DNA of 64,000 nucleotides from Glaciecola sp965660625. Its GTDB lineage: Bacteria > Pseudomonadota > Gammaproteobacteria > Enterobacterales > Alteromonadaceae. The position numbers and the translations under genes were made by a program. Where the stretch lies: contig CBFIAR010000013.1 in assembly GCA_965660625.1 (NCBI GenBank), positions 1 to 64,000 on the forward strand, given 5' to 3'. This document shows positions 34,942 to 44,043 of the stretch, in pieces. The notes under the pieces are model-generated. The model had not been told where the DNA came from. It worked only from the letters and a program-made list of their open reading frames with translations, and made no database searches. Each line of letters starts with the position of its first letter. Within the stretch, counting starts at the first letter, position 1.

Positions 34942-37900
34942 TATTAAAGAATACACTATATAGCACGGGCACAACACCTAGGGTCAGTAATGTGCCAATG
35001 GCTAAGCCAAAGGCCAGTGCGCTTGCCATACCAAAGAACAAGGCGTCCTGACTTAGAATGAGAGGCAGTAAGCCTAGAATGGTAGTCACCGTCGACATAA
35101 TGATAGGACGCAGTCTGCGCATACACGCTTCCACTATAGCTTCATACTGATCCTGCATTTCTTTTCGCTCAATCTCTATTCTGTCAATCAATACAATGGC
35201 ATTGTTCACAATAATTCCAGCTAATGCGTATAAGCCTAAAATCACCATAAAGCCAAAATTGGCCTGCATGCTAAGTAAACCAATAACAGCACCAATTAAA
35301 ATTAGCGGCACTGTTAAAATCACGATGCCAGCGCGGCGTAAGGAATTAAATTGAGCGATTAATACCAGCATGACTGCCGCTAAACACAGAGGTAGGTTAG
35401 CATTCAGTGATGCCTGAGATTCTTTTGAATCTTTCACCACGCCGTCAAATTCAAGACGATGAGCTGGCGGCAGCCGTTCTCTAATTTTATCAAATTCGGG
35501 TTGTAAAATAGGCACCATATCTTCCGCTGTCATATTCAAATTTTTAGCTTCAATCGTGACGGTTCTAAATAAGTTTTCACGGGCAATTCTGGCATATTGT
35601 GGGCTGAAATGGATGTCTGCAACTTGCTCTAAGGGCACATTAACGTTTCTTGATGCTGAATACACATTAATACCGTAAATACGGCTAATGTCATATCTAT
35701 CCTCTGCCTTTCCTCTAATGATGATAGGAATTAAATCATCGCCTTCACGAAATTCTGACACCACTCTGCCAGAGAAAAAGGTTTCCAAGGATCTTGCCAC
35801 ATCGGCTGATGTAACGCCTGCGCGTTTTGCTCTGGCTTGGTCGATTTGCACGTCAATTTGGGTGATTTTATTTTCCCAGTCGTTTTTAATTTCGACAGTA
35901 CCCTCCAAATTACGGAATATTTCTTCAATTTCTAAGGCTGTATTATAAATGTAGTCTTTGTCGGGGCCTATAATTTGCACGTCAATTTTATTTGAATCAG
36001 ATGGGCCTAAAAACATTTTGGTGACGCGAGCATTCACCTTCGGAAAATCAATGGCAAAGTCCTCACGTAGGTTCTGGATCGTTTCATTCTGGTATTGGCG
36101 ATCGATTAGATTAAGCATGACAAAGGCTTTGCTCGATTCAGGCGTAATTGGGGTGAGTGACAATACAAACCTTGGGCCGCCGAAGCCGCCATAAGCAGCA
36201 TAGTTTTCTACATATGGATAGCGTTCTTTATTGTCAAGAACATCAAATACCTTCTCTAATACTTCTTCTGTTTCATGCATTGATGAGCCCGCTGGCAAAT
36301 CAATGTACGCTAGTACTTGAGCCCGATCAGAATCAGGAAAGAATTTTACCGGAACCGTGCTCATCGCAAAGCCTGCGCCTAAAAAAAGCAATATCGTTAA
36401 TGCCATGGTAAACGCGCGATATTTGAGTACGAAACGCAAAATTAAGTTGTACACTGGGTTGATAAGATCAAAAAAATTTGTCACTTTTGCTTGAAAACCT
36501 GACTTCTTCTTTACCGCTTCGTCTTTAATAAACCAATAACATAAATACGGGGTTACCATTAAAGACAGTAACCAAGATGTGAAAAGCGAATAAATGATCA
36601 CAATGGAAACAGAGCGCGTGTATTCACCAGAGCTACTCTCAGCTAACATCAGGGGTAAAAATACGAGCATGGTGGTGAGCGATGATGTTAATAGAGGGAT
36701 CGCTAAGGTGCTGCCTATGTCAGATACGATATCTCGACGCTTTTCGCCGTTTTCTAATCGTTTCTTGAAGTCTTCAGCGACCACAATCCCATTGTCGACT
36801 AGCAAGCCAAGCGAAATAATCAGCGTAGCTAAACTCATGCGCTCAAGCGCCATACCACTGAAATTCAGCAGTGCAAGTACAATTAACACCACTGCAGGTA
36901 CAATTGCACCGACAATCAGTCCAATGCGAACGCCAAGAAATAAAATGACGACGGCGAGCACAATAGCCAAGGTTTGAATAACGTTGATAGACACACCATC
37001 CACTGCAGCATTCACTTGGTCGGCTTGTCGCGTGATGACGTTAAGACTAATGCCTGCAGGCATTTGCTGCTCTAGTGCGCGTAACATTTTTTCTAAACGG
37101 GGCGTATATTCGGTCACACTGAAGCGATCATTCTTAGCCACGGCGAGCACGATTGCACGTTCGCCATTAAAGTAAGCGGTTTGAAATTCAGGTGTTTGAA
37201 TACTTCTATACACCGTAGCGATATCTTCTAAACGAATTGAGTTATTCGTATTCGGTAGCGTGAAAATGACTTCTTTGATTGACTCAATACTGGTGAAATC
37301 ACCGCTTGGAACAATACTAAAACTCTTTCCGTTTAAGTTAACATTGCCGCCAGAGCGAATAACGTTCTGTTGTTGCAAGGTATCAAGCAATTGAGAGGGA
37401 GACACACCTAATTGCGCAGCCTTAACGTCTGATACTTCAATTACGATGTTTTCTTGTTGTGCACCCAGTATGCTAACCGATTGTGTGCCATCAACCGTAT
37501 AAATCATGTCGCGAGCATGTTGAGCCATGTCGAACATATCGCCCATGAAAATACCGTCATCAGCCTGTAAGGCAACCGTCAATATGGCCACATCACCAAA
37601 ATTATCGTTAATAAAATGCGCTGGCGTGCCGTCGGGGAATTCGCTTCTTACCTTATCTAATTCGTTTCGTACTTTGTCCCAAATTTGGTCAAGGTCGAAA
37701 TAGCGATCATATAAATCGACGTAAACAACGGATGTGCCTTGCATAGAGATTGAGCGAATTTCTTCAACTTCATCGACATTTCGAACCCCTTCTTCAACCG
37801 TTTTAGTTATCAGGAGCTCTATTTTTTCAGCAGGCATACCGGGGAAGTGCGTGGTAATAACGGCTTCTCGAATTTTGATGGAAGGGTCTTCCTGTGCCGG

Positions 37901-37996
37901 TAGCGAAAAGTAGCTGATGCCACCAAACACCATCAATGACAGCACGACGGTCATGACTAAACGGTTATAGCGTAAACCAATATCAGATAAATTCAT
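34916..37996 (-). CDS. RND-family efflux pump inner-membrane transporter
   Basis: 1026 residues with the RND (HAE1/AcrB-like) plan: membrane segment 1 at about 13-30, a large periplasmic loop, segments 2-6 (about 333-480), segment 7 (about 520-545), a second large loop, and segments 8-12 (about 850-1015). Proton-relay acidic residues lie in LGLLVDNGIVVAEDF (segment 4). Such pumps export drugs, bile salts or solvents with an adaptor and an outer membrane channel. The adaptor gene lies 11 bp upstream. No TolC-like gene is present, so an outside channel must serve. The substrate cannot be told. Confidence 0.9.
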   Translation of the reverse strand: MNLSDIGLRYNRLVMTVVLSLMVFGGISYFSLPAQEDPSIKIREAVITTHFPGMPAEKIELLITKTVEEGVRNVDEVEEIRSISMQGTSVVYVDLYDRYFDLDQIWDKVRNELDKVRSEFPDGTPAHFINDNFGDVAILTVALQADDGIFMGDMFDMAQHARDMIYTVDGTQSVSILGAQQENIVIEVSDVKAAQLGVSPSQLLDTLQQQNVIRSGGNVNLNGKSFSIVPSGDFTSIESIKEVIFTLPNTNNSIRLEDIATVYRSIQTPEFQTAYFNGERAIVLAVAKNDRFSVTEYTPRLEKMLRALEQQMPAGISLNVITRQADQVNAAVDGVSINVIQTLAIVLAVVILFLGVRIGLIVGAIVPAVVLIVLALLNFSGMALERMSLATLIISLGLLVDNGIVVAEDFKKRLENGEKRRDIVSDIGSTLAIPLLTSSLTTMLVFLPLMLAESSSGEYTRSVSIVIIYSLFTSWLLSLMVTPYLCYWFIKDEAVKKKSGFQAKVTNFFDLINPVYNLILRFVLKYRAFTMALTILLFLGAGFAMSTVPVKFFPDSDRAQVLAYIDLPAGSSMHETEEVLEKVFDVLDNKERYPYVENYAAYGGFGGPRFVLSLTPITPESSKAFVMLNLIDRQYQNETIQNLREDFAIDFPKVNARVTKMFLGPSDSNKIDVQIIGPDKDYIYNTALEIEEIFRNLEGTVEIKNDWENKITQIDVQIDQARAKRAGVTSADVARSLETFFSGRVVSEFREGDDLIPIIIRGKAEDRYDISRIYGINVYSASRNVNVPLEQVADIHFSPQYARIARENLFRTVTIEAKNLNMTAEDMVPILQPEFDKIRERLPPAHRLEFDGVVKDSKESQASLNANLPLCLAAVMLVLIAQFNSLRRAGIVILTVPLILIGAVIGLLSMQANFGFMVILGLYALAGIIVNNAIVLIDRIEIERKEMQDQYEAIVEACMRRLRPIIMSTVTTILGLLPLILSQDALFFGMASALAFGLAIGTLLTLGVVPVLYSVFFNIRQPAAPK

Positions 37997-38007
37997 GCGC
38001 GTTGCCT

Positions 38008-39258
38008 CTATTGGTTGTATATTTTGGTCGAGGTTTCGACGACAGAAATAGTTTGATTAGGCCTAATAAAGTCGAGTCCGGTTTTCACTATTCTTGCTTC
38101 AAAAAGCGAGTTGATATCAGGTTTTTTCTTAAATTTAATAATGGCGGTTTCAGGCTTTAATTCAACAATTTCAATATAGTGTTTTTCGGCGATGGTGTGT
38201 TGTTCTTGGTTTGTGCTTTTGCTGTAAATAGGTGTGTCTTTATTGACTGTTTCTTTATTGAGTGTTTCTTCCACTGTGCTTGGTGAATTTTTTGAGCTAG
38301 CGTGTGGAGTGGCAACGAAGTATAGATAGGGACCTAATTTGTCGGTGGTAAAGGCGCTGAACGGCACTTCAAAGTAGTCGTCGCTACTAAATAAACGCTT
38401 GATCGAGAGTATTATTTCGGCTGACATGCCCGGATAAAAGCTACTATGGTTATCGTTAAACGTGATCGTAATTGGAAATGCATTTGCAATGGACGCCTGA
38501 GCGCCAATTTCGGTGAGCGTTGCCGCGTAGTTTTTTGTCGCGCTCAGCGAGGGAAGAACCACACTGACTTGGTCAAAAAGAGCGACTTTGCCAATTAAAC
38601 CTTCGGGTATTGCTGCGTTCACTTCTAGCAAAGCATTACCCTGAATACTCAGTACCGGTGCGCCAGGACTGACCTGCTGTGATGGCGCAACAAAACGTTC
38701 TGATACTCGACCAGAGTAGGGCGCGACAAGCGCTGTATCTGATAAATTTTCTTTTGCGATATTAAGCGCGCTTTCAGCAACTTCTACACGCTGTTTTGCT
38801 ATATCAAAACTCGCTAATGTGCTATCTAACAAAGCCTGCGATACAAGACCTTGTTCGCGGAGTTTTTGGTTTCTTTCAAAAGTTTGCTTGATATCAAGCA
38901 ATGCCGCTGTTGCTTCACCCAAGGCGCTTTTGTTTTGTTGAACAGCCATTTTGTATAGTGTTTTATCTAACTCAGCTAAAACGTCACCTTTTTCAAAGGA
39001 TTGCCCTAAATCCACGTGCATTTTAGACACAACACCGGTTACTTCAAATGAAATTGATACTGCATCGGCAGCTTGGATCGTGCCGGTTAAGTGTCTCTTG
39101 ACACCATCGGAAGCAGGTAGCAGTTTGCTTGTCCAAACTTTTTTAGGAGGCTCCTGCTTGATTGGCTTGTTTTGCCGAATGTCGTCCTCGGAACCGGAGC
39201 ACGCACTCAATATAACAACAGTTATTGCTAACAGCACAGCGGTTTGTGTAAAACGCAT
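38008..39258 (-). CDS. RND efflux periplasmic adaptor (membrane fusion) lipoprotein
   Basis: 416 residues. A lipoprotein signal ends at lipobox LSAC (Cys20). The membrane-fusion protein parts follow: a lipoyl half (TGTIQAADAVSISFEVTG), a helical hairpin (about 95-170) with coiled-coil heptads, a second lipoyl half (TALVAPYSGRVSERF) and beta-barrel and membrane-proximal domains. A Ser/Thr/Glu-rich insert (about 320-345, KNSPSTVEETLNKE) is unusual for the barrel region. It bridges the pump to an outer membrane channel. It is the first gene of the two-gene minus-strand operon. Confidence 0.9.
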   Translation of the reverse strand: MRFTQTAVLLAITVVILSACSGSEDDIRQNKPIKQEPPKKVWTSKLLPASDGVKRHLTGTIQAADAVSISFEVTGVVSKMHVDLGQSFEKGDVLAELDKTLYKMAVQQNKSALGEATAALLDIKQTFERNQKLREQGLVSQALLDSTLASFDIAKQRVEVAESALNIAKENLSDTALVAPYSGRVSERFVAPSQQVSPGAPVLSIQGNALLEVNAAIPEGLIGKVALFDQVSVVLPSLSATKNYAATLTEIGAQASIANAFPITITFNDNHSSFYPGMSAEIILSIKRLFSSDDYFEVPFSAFTTDKLGPYLYFVATPHASSKNSPSTVEETLNKETVNKDTPIYSKSTNQEQHTIAEKHYIEIVELKPETAIIKFKKKPDINSLFEARIVKTGLDFIRPNQTISVVETSTKIYNQ

Positions 39259-39436
39259 TATTTATCCTTTCATTAAAGCAATTGCTTTATCTGTTTGATT
39301 TCAATTAATACGCTTATTCATGTTCAGCGCTTTAAAAATCACGAATTACGAACTCCGAGCGACACCGCTTATTGCTCGTTATCGCTAGACTCCTACTTAG
39401 ATTTAACGCAGATAGTTGCATTAATTGTTGATATTA

Positions 39437-39469
39437 CACTATAGTACTGTACAGTACAGTACCATAGTG
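39437..39469. promoter_or_regulatory. 33-bp near-perfect palindrome between the efflux operon and its TetR regulator
   Basis: The site starts CACTAT and ends ATAGTG, with the 14-bp palindrome GTACTGTACAGTAC inside it. Only two symmetric positions differ across the two halves, apart from the central base. It lies in the 346-bp divergent gap, 178 bp from the adaptor start and 135 bp from the tetR start. The length fits a pair of TetR dimers. I infer it is the operator of the adjacent regulator. Confidence 0.7.
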
Positions 39470-39604
39470 TTTTTGATTTGTCAGCAAACAAAACCCAGAT
39501 GTGGCGAAATATAATAAACTCACTTTACATAAGCTTAAGCTTAGTAATACTGATAGAATTGAGGTGTGTTTTAGTCATGATTACAATAATAAATAGCGGT
39601 AACT

Positions 39605-40216
39605 ATGAATCGTAAAGATGCTGAATGCAGGATATTAGCTGCAGCTAGAAACCTATTTTTTGAGTTTGGCGTGGCCGCAGTGACCACGGATATGCTGGCT
39701 AAAGCGGCTAAAACATCAAAAATGACCTTGTATAAATATTTTCCAAATAAAGAAGAGCTTTTAGAAGCTGTGGTATCGAGGGAAGTTGCTAAAATTTATG
39801 AGCCATCAAGAGTAGAGGTGCATAGCCAAGTAGACTACCAAAACATGTTGCAGTCTTTTTGTCTAAACATCGTTGATATTATTTTTGACCCGAAAGTGGT
39901 GAGATTTGACCAGCTAATGATCAGTCAAGCTTTATCAAATAAGGAAATGTCGCAAGCGCACTATAATCGCTGTTATGTGCCGGCAATCCAAGAACTTGCA
40001 CGCTTGATTAAAACTGGCCAAGAGCAGGATTACTTGAAAGCAATCCAAACGCCTGAAGATATTGCTGATATGGTGTTGTCTTCAATAGCAGGCTTGACTT
40101 ATACAAAAGCGCTCTTTGGTTTTAGTATTAGCCAGGAACAACTCGAGGCTAAGGTACTGAGTGTGCTAGGCGTGCTATTTAGCGCAAACGATGTGCCCGC
40201 ACAAAACAACACGTGA
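39605..40216 (+). CDS. TetR/AcrR-family regulator, probable repressor of the divergent RND pump
   Basis: 203 residues. The N-terminal helix-turn-helix contains TTDMLAKAAKTSKMTLYKYF (about 23-42) followed by PNKEELLEAVV, typical of TetR proteins. The C-terminal ligand domain (about 70-195) is divergent, as usual. Divergent placement next to the adaptor/pump operon, and the palindrome between them, suggest it represses the pump until a ligand binds. It ends 1 bp from the convergent aspartoacylase-like gene. The inducer is unknown. Confidence 0.88.
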   Translation: MNRKDAECRILAAARNLFFEFGVAAVTTDMLAKAAKTSKMTLYKYFPNKEELLEAVVSREVAKIYEPSRVEVHSQVDYQNMLQSFCLNIVDIIFDPKVVRFDQLMISQALSNKEMSQAHYNRCYVPAIQELARLIKTGQEQDYLKAIQTPEDIADMVLSSIAGLTYTKALFGFSISQEQLEAKVLSVLGVLFSANDVPAQNNT

Positions 40217-40217
40217 T

Positions 40218-41117
40218 TTAAATAATCGTCTTACGTGCTAATGCAAAAGCGATATTCAGATGATAATAAGCAGATTCGCCGATAAAATGCGGGTATATAC
40301 TGTCTTCACCTTCCCACGCGAGTGTTTCTCCTTCAAAGCTTAAAAATGCGGGTTCGCCTTTATTCAACACTTTAAAGTCATTATTTTGCAAACTTGGATG
40401 GATCATCACTAACTTATCGCCTTCAGAACTTAAGGGAAAGTAGACTTCTTCAGTTAATCGAAAAGCATCAACTGCATCTAATTGGCCAAGCATTTGCTTG
40501 TTCCAAAGGTCACAAAAAGCCACCACAAGCTGGGTCATTTTTTCCGTTTGCAAATATGCAGCGGGGCGCAGTACACCTTGTGGCTGAGGACCTATTTCAA
40601 TCATCAGACCGCGTTTACCAATAGTGCATAAATACGGATGTTGTTTATAAGGAATGTGGTCTTCAACTAAAATAATGGCGTCGGGCATGTTGGCTTTAAC
40701 ATACCTTGCCATCTGCTGGTGAAATGCGTCAGTCTCCAAAATAATTAAGCTTGGTCCCATGTTACTGGTGGTATTGTGAATATCGATAACAAGGTCTACT
40801 GTAGGCTCGTGCTTAGGGCCAAAAGCCGAATTAAATTCGATAGCCAATTGGTGTTCCAAGTTTTCACCTGACAATCGGTTTAATTTTTCTTGGCAAAATT
40901 GGCGATTTAAATCCTCATCAATATAGCGAGCACGTCTTTGAATCGCGAGTTTGTTTACCAGCGCTAATTCAATGTTAATGTCACTCCCTTGAGCAAGCAG
41001 TTGTCCTCGTATTTTCTCGTTCGACTGCAAATTTCGTAGGTACTCAATACCAGACATTTCATTACCATGTGTACCTGCGGTAATTAAGATTTTTTGTATT
41101 TCAATTTGCTCTGACAT
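40218..41117 (-). CDS. Aspartoacylase / succinylglutamate desuccinylase-family zinc amidohydrolase
   Basis: I use ATG 41117, preceded by AAAGGTG at proper spacing. A GTG at 41177 is in frame but lacks a ribosome-binding site. This gives 299 residues. The zinc site is GTHGNEMSG (His-x-x-Glu) and VIDIHNTTSN (His), with ARYIDEDLNR and EIGPQPQGV completing the active site. The family (AspA/AstE) removes acyl groups from N-acyl amino acids. The pattern GTHGNEMSG and DEDLNRQF is closest to aspartoacylase, giving aspartate and acetate, but the exact substrate is inferred. It is apparently monocistronic. Confidence 0.8.
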   Translation of the reverse strand: MSEQIEIQKILITAGTHGNEMSGIEYLRNLQSNEKIRGQLLAQGSDINIELALVNKLAIQRRARYIDEDLNRQFCQEKLNRLSGENLEHQLAIEFNSAFGPKHEPTVDLVIDIHNTTSNMGPSLIILETDAFHQQMARYVKANMPDAIILVEDHIPYKQHPYLCTIGKRGLMIEIGPQPQGVLRPAAYLQTEKMTQLVVAFCDLWNKQMLGQLDAVDAFRLTEEVYFPLSSEGDKLVMIHPSLQNNDFKVLNKGEPAFLSFEGETLAWEGEDSIYPHFIGESAYYHLNIAFALARKTII

Positions 41118-41232
41118 GGCGTGCTGCACCTTTATAAATAAGTAGGCTGAGAATGGTATTTTGTTGAATTGGTCCACGATAAAATAGAACTGTTTGGTGA
41201 ACTAGGTGCAAGGCTAAAGCCATTACTACACC

Positions 41233-41472
41233 TTAGTTTTTGAAAAAGTCCTGCTCTTGCTGTGCTAGCATTGCCTCAATTTCCTCTATATCAATATTCA
41301 TATCCGGTAAAGAGGTTTCAGCGTCTCTATTTGCGCCAGAGGGGATAGCGTTTTCTTCGTTGGCCCATTGGCCTAGGTCGATTAATTGGCATCGTTTGCT
41401 ACAAAAAGGTCTAAACCGATTTTCAGTTGTCCAGTGGACTTCTTTTTTACATGTGGGGCAATTTACTTTCAT
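41233..41472 (-). CDS. yacG: DNA gyrase inhibitor YacG
   Basis: 79 residues. A four-cysteine zinc site is formed by CPTC (6-9) and CSKRC (about 24-28), followed by QLIDLGQWANEE, the YacG signature. The zinc protein binds GyrB and inhibits gyrase in E. coli. The C-terminal half is acidic and disordered. It is the last gene of the pilD-coaE-zapD-yacG set, 36 bp after zapD, the usual gammaproteobacterial order. Confidence 0.93.
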   Translation of the reverse strand: MKVNCPTCKKEVHWTTENRFRPFCSKRCQLIDLGQWANEENAIPSGANRDAETSLPDMNIDIEEIEAMLAQQEQDFFKN

Positions 41473-41508
41473 ATTCTTTGGCTATTTTGTTATGTGGTGG
41501 AAGATAGT

Positions 41509-42261
41509 CTAGCAACAAGCAATGTCAAACGTAATATCGCCGGGTACACCGCCTCCTGACCCTTGCTCTGGGACCAGCTGCATGAAGCGAATGCCATATC
41601 GATACTTGTTACCGCTCAGGACAGGGAAGTAACCTTGACTATTAGAGCAGCGCACGCGAATAAGATCAATTTTGTCAGTGACCACACCTTGGTAGAAACC
41701 ATTGGTGCCAACAACCTCTTGGTAACGCCCGCGTTCACGCAAATACTGCATGAGTAGCGTAATGTTTTCACGCACAAGTGCCAACTTTTTTACCCACATA
41801 GAAATGTCTTTATTACGCACATCTTTAGATTGTTTTAGCCAACAGAATAAATGCGGTAAATCAAAGCTGGTTGCGCCACCTGGGATTGAAAAACGCTGCC
41901 GAATACTGCTAAGAAAGCGGTCGTCTTTTAAGCTTGAACCTAGTTTGTTGGTGCGCTTTAGCTCGGATAACAGTCGGTGCAAGTTTTTCAGCGCACCTTC
42001 CAGCGCGGTGGTATCGATGTTTGGATGACTTGACCAATGTACTAGATTTTTTTCATGTACATCAATATCGCGAATGAAATCAGTGCGCATATCTAAGCGT
42101 TCGAGCAAATCCATCAGGGTAAACAACACATCAAAAAAATGCAGGCATTCATATTCACTGTCGAATGTTGCAGTGTGATCCAGTTGTTTAAAAAGCTGTT
42201 CTAATCGCAAATAGTTTCGCACTTTTTCACAAAGCGGAAATTCGTAGACTGCGATTGGCAT
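41509..42261 (-). CDS. zapD: Cell division protein ZapD
   Basis: 250 residues, equal to E. coli ZapD (247). ZapD crosslinks FtsZ filaments by binding their C-terminal peptide, which is conserved in the ftsZ of this window. Family motifs include YEFPLCEKVRNYLRLE at the N-terminus, the helical central part, and VRCSNSQGYFPVLSGNKYRYGIRF near the end. It lies 65 bp after coaE in the same operon, as in E. coli. No oddity is seen. Confidence 0.94.
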   Translation of the reverse strand: MPIAVYEFPLCEKVRNYLRLEQLFKQLDHTATFDSEYECLHFFDVLFTLMDLLERLDMRTDFIRDIDVHEKNLVHWSSHPNIDTTALEGALKNLHRLLSELKRTNKLGSSLKDDRFLSSIRQRFSIPGGATSFDLPHLFCWLKQSKDVRNKDISMWVKKLALVRENITLLMQYLRERGRYQEVVGTNGFYQGVVTDKIDLIRVRCSNSQGYFPVLSGNKYRYGIRFMQLVPEQGSGGGVPGDITFDIACC

Positions 42262-42326
42262 TCAGCGCTCCTTCTGTTTGATTTGAGCAGTGGTTGATAT
42301 GACTAGCGTACAACATGTGACACAGT

Positions 42327-42935
42327 TTACAGGTTTTTGTTCACAATGTTTAGGTACATTTGATGTAAATCCTGTACTTGCCTACTGAGCCAGTCAAGGT
42401 CTTTGTTATTTATGATTACATCGTCAGCAGCAGCTAACCTTTGCGTTCGCGATGCTTGCGATGCCATGATGCTCTGAATAATCGCTGGCTCACTGTTATC
42501 TCTGGCAACTGCTCGTTGCATTTGGCTTGCTTCATCAATATCAACTACTAGCGTGCGAGAAACCAAAGCGTCGAGTTTGTTTTCAACCAGCAGCGGAACA
42601 CTTAGAATGCAGTAAGGGGAGGTGGCGTTGGCCGTTTGTCGCTGCATTTGTTCGCGAATGAGTGGGTGAAGTAGGGCATTGAGCCAGTCTTTTTTTTCGT
42701 TATCTGAGAACACGAGAGTGCGAAGTTTTTGTCTGTCGAGCTCTAAATCAGAGGTAAGAATATCATCGCCAAACTTCTCGACAATGGCTGCTAAACCTGG
42801 AGTACCCTTAGCGACGACTTCCCGAGCAATGACGTCGGCGTCAATAATGTCTATACCTAATTTTGCAAACAGGTTACTGACGGTAGTTTTACCAGAGGCA
42901 ATTCCTCCCGTGAGCCCAATAACTAATTTACTCAT
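42327..42935 (-). CDS. coaE: Dephospho-CoA kinase CoaE
   Basis: It phosphorylates the 3' hydroxyl of dephospho-CoA, the last step of coenzyme A synthesis. I start at ATG 42935, which overlaps the pilD stop (ATGA); an in-frame start 6 codons earlier lies inside pilD. This gives 202 residues, the normal length. The P-loop GLTGGIASGKT is at about 6-16, followed by DIIDADVIAREVV and the lid region. Its position between pilD and zapD is conserved in gammaproteobacteria. Confidence 0.95.
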   Translation of the reverse strand: MSKLVIGLTGGIASGKTTVSNLFAKLGIDIIDADVIAREVVAKGTPGLAAIVEKFGDDILTSDLELDRQKLRTLVFSDNEKKDWLNALLHPLIREQMQRQTANATSPYCILSVPLLVENKLDALVSRTLVVDIDEASQMQRAVARDNSEPAIIQSIMASQASRTQRLAAADDVIINNKDLDWLSRQVQDLHQMYLNIVNKNL

Positions 42936-43807
42936 AGCGTAGATAAATACCATTGAGCTATAAGGTCGCCATATAGCATTGTTAACCAGCCGGCAGCGGC
43001 CAAGTAAGGTCCGAAAGGAATGGCTAAATTGCTGTCTTTTTTCTTAATAAACATCATGCTGATACCTACTACCGCACCCACAACTGATGATAACAATATA
43101 ATAATTGGTAAATGTTGCCAGCCTACCCAGGCTCCTAAAGCGGCGAGCAGTTTGAAGTCGCCATAACCCATGCCTTCTTTACCTGTGAGCAGTTTAAAGG
43201 CCCAATAGATTGACCACAAGCTTAAGTAGCCGACCATCGCGCCAATGATAGAGTCAATGGGAGAGATTGTGCCGTCAAAACAGCTGATACCCAAGCCAAT
43301 CCAAAGCAATAGTAGCGTAAGAGAATCGGGCAGTAACATCTTGTCTAAATCGATAAAGGTCATTGCCACAAGCAGCCATGTGCCAAATATGAAAGCGACA
43401 CCCGTTAAACCAAAGCCGAGTTGATAAGCGACTACAGCAGACATAAGCGCTGTTATTAGCTCGACGGCAGGGTAGCGTGCTGAAATAGGATTGGCGCACT
43501 GACTGCATTTACGTCTGAGCATGAGCCAGCTAATCACCGGAATATTTTCCCACGCTCTAATGTTGTGTTTGCAATGGGGGCAGGTCGAATCAGGTTTTAC
43601 CAAGTTAAAAGTTGGAGCGGTAGGGAGCTCTTTCTCTGGATTTTGAAATTGTTCAATATCACGCTGCCATTCGCGTTCCATCATGATAGGCAGGCGATAA
43701 ATAACCACGTTGAGAAAGCTTCCTACTAATAAGCTAATGCACAAAGTCGTAATGACAAATGCCAGTGGGGATGCTGCTAATAGTTCAAACAACGCAATAT
43801 TTTCCAT
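42932..43807 (-). CDS. pilD: Type IV prepilin peptidase/methylase PilD
   Basis: 291 residues and about eight membrane segments. It cleaves the leader of prepilins after glycine and methylates the new N-terminus. The cytoplasmic zinc site has two CxxC pairs (CPHC and CSQC). The catalytic aspartates lie in TFIDLDKMLLPD and in GYGDFKLLAALGAW. All features are intact, so it can serve the pilin gene at 45338 and type II secretion pseudopilins. The coaE start overlaps its stop. A terminator at 44001-44029 separates it from pilC. Confidence 0.95.
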   Translation of the reverse strand: MENIALFELLAASPLAFVITTLCISLLVGSFLNVVIYRLPIMMEREWQRDIEQFQNPEKELPTAPTFNLVKPDSTCPHCKHNIRAWENIPVISWLMLRRKCSQCANPISARYPAVELITALMSAVVAYQLGFGLTGVAFIFGTWLLVAMTFIDLDKMLLPDSLTLLLLWIGLGISCFDGTISPIDSIIGAMVGYLSLWSIYWAFKLLTGKEGMGYGDFKLLAALGAWVGWQHLPIIILLSSVVGAVVGISMMFIKKKDSNLAIPFGPYLAAAGWLTMLYGDLIAQWYLSTL

Positions 43808-44000
43808 TTGAGTGACTTTTGCCTTTTGATTAGGGTACTGATTTTTGGGTTTATATTATGTTATCGGCTTGCTGAATAAAAGGATATCGTTTTTATTTAC
43901 CTTGTGTCTTTCGGTGATGATTGCGCAAAAAATGCAACATCACTTATAAAATGAATAGCACGTTAAATGACACGGCATATTCACAGGTATCACTGAACAA

Positions 44001-44029
44001 TAAAAAGCCAGCATAAAGCTGGCTTTAAC
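44001..44029 (-). terminator. Rho-independent terminator after pilC
   Basis: AAAGCCAGC (44004-44012) and GCTGGCTTT (44018-44026) form a perfect 9-bp stem with a 5-nt loop. On the minus strand the stem is followed by TT-ATT. It lies 15 bp past the pilC stop, so pilD probably has its own promoter in the 236-bp gap. Confidence 0.8.
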
Positions 44030-44043
44030 AATATGTTTTTACG

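Noticed and set aside
36594..36977. 127-codon ORF antisense to the RND pump gene
   Set aside because: Low-complexity shadow frame inside a conserved gene; no independent support.
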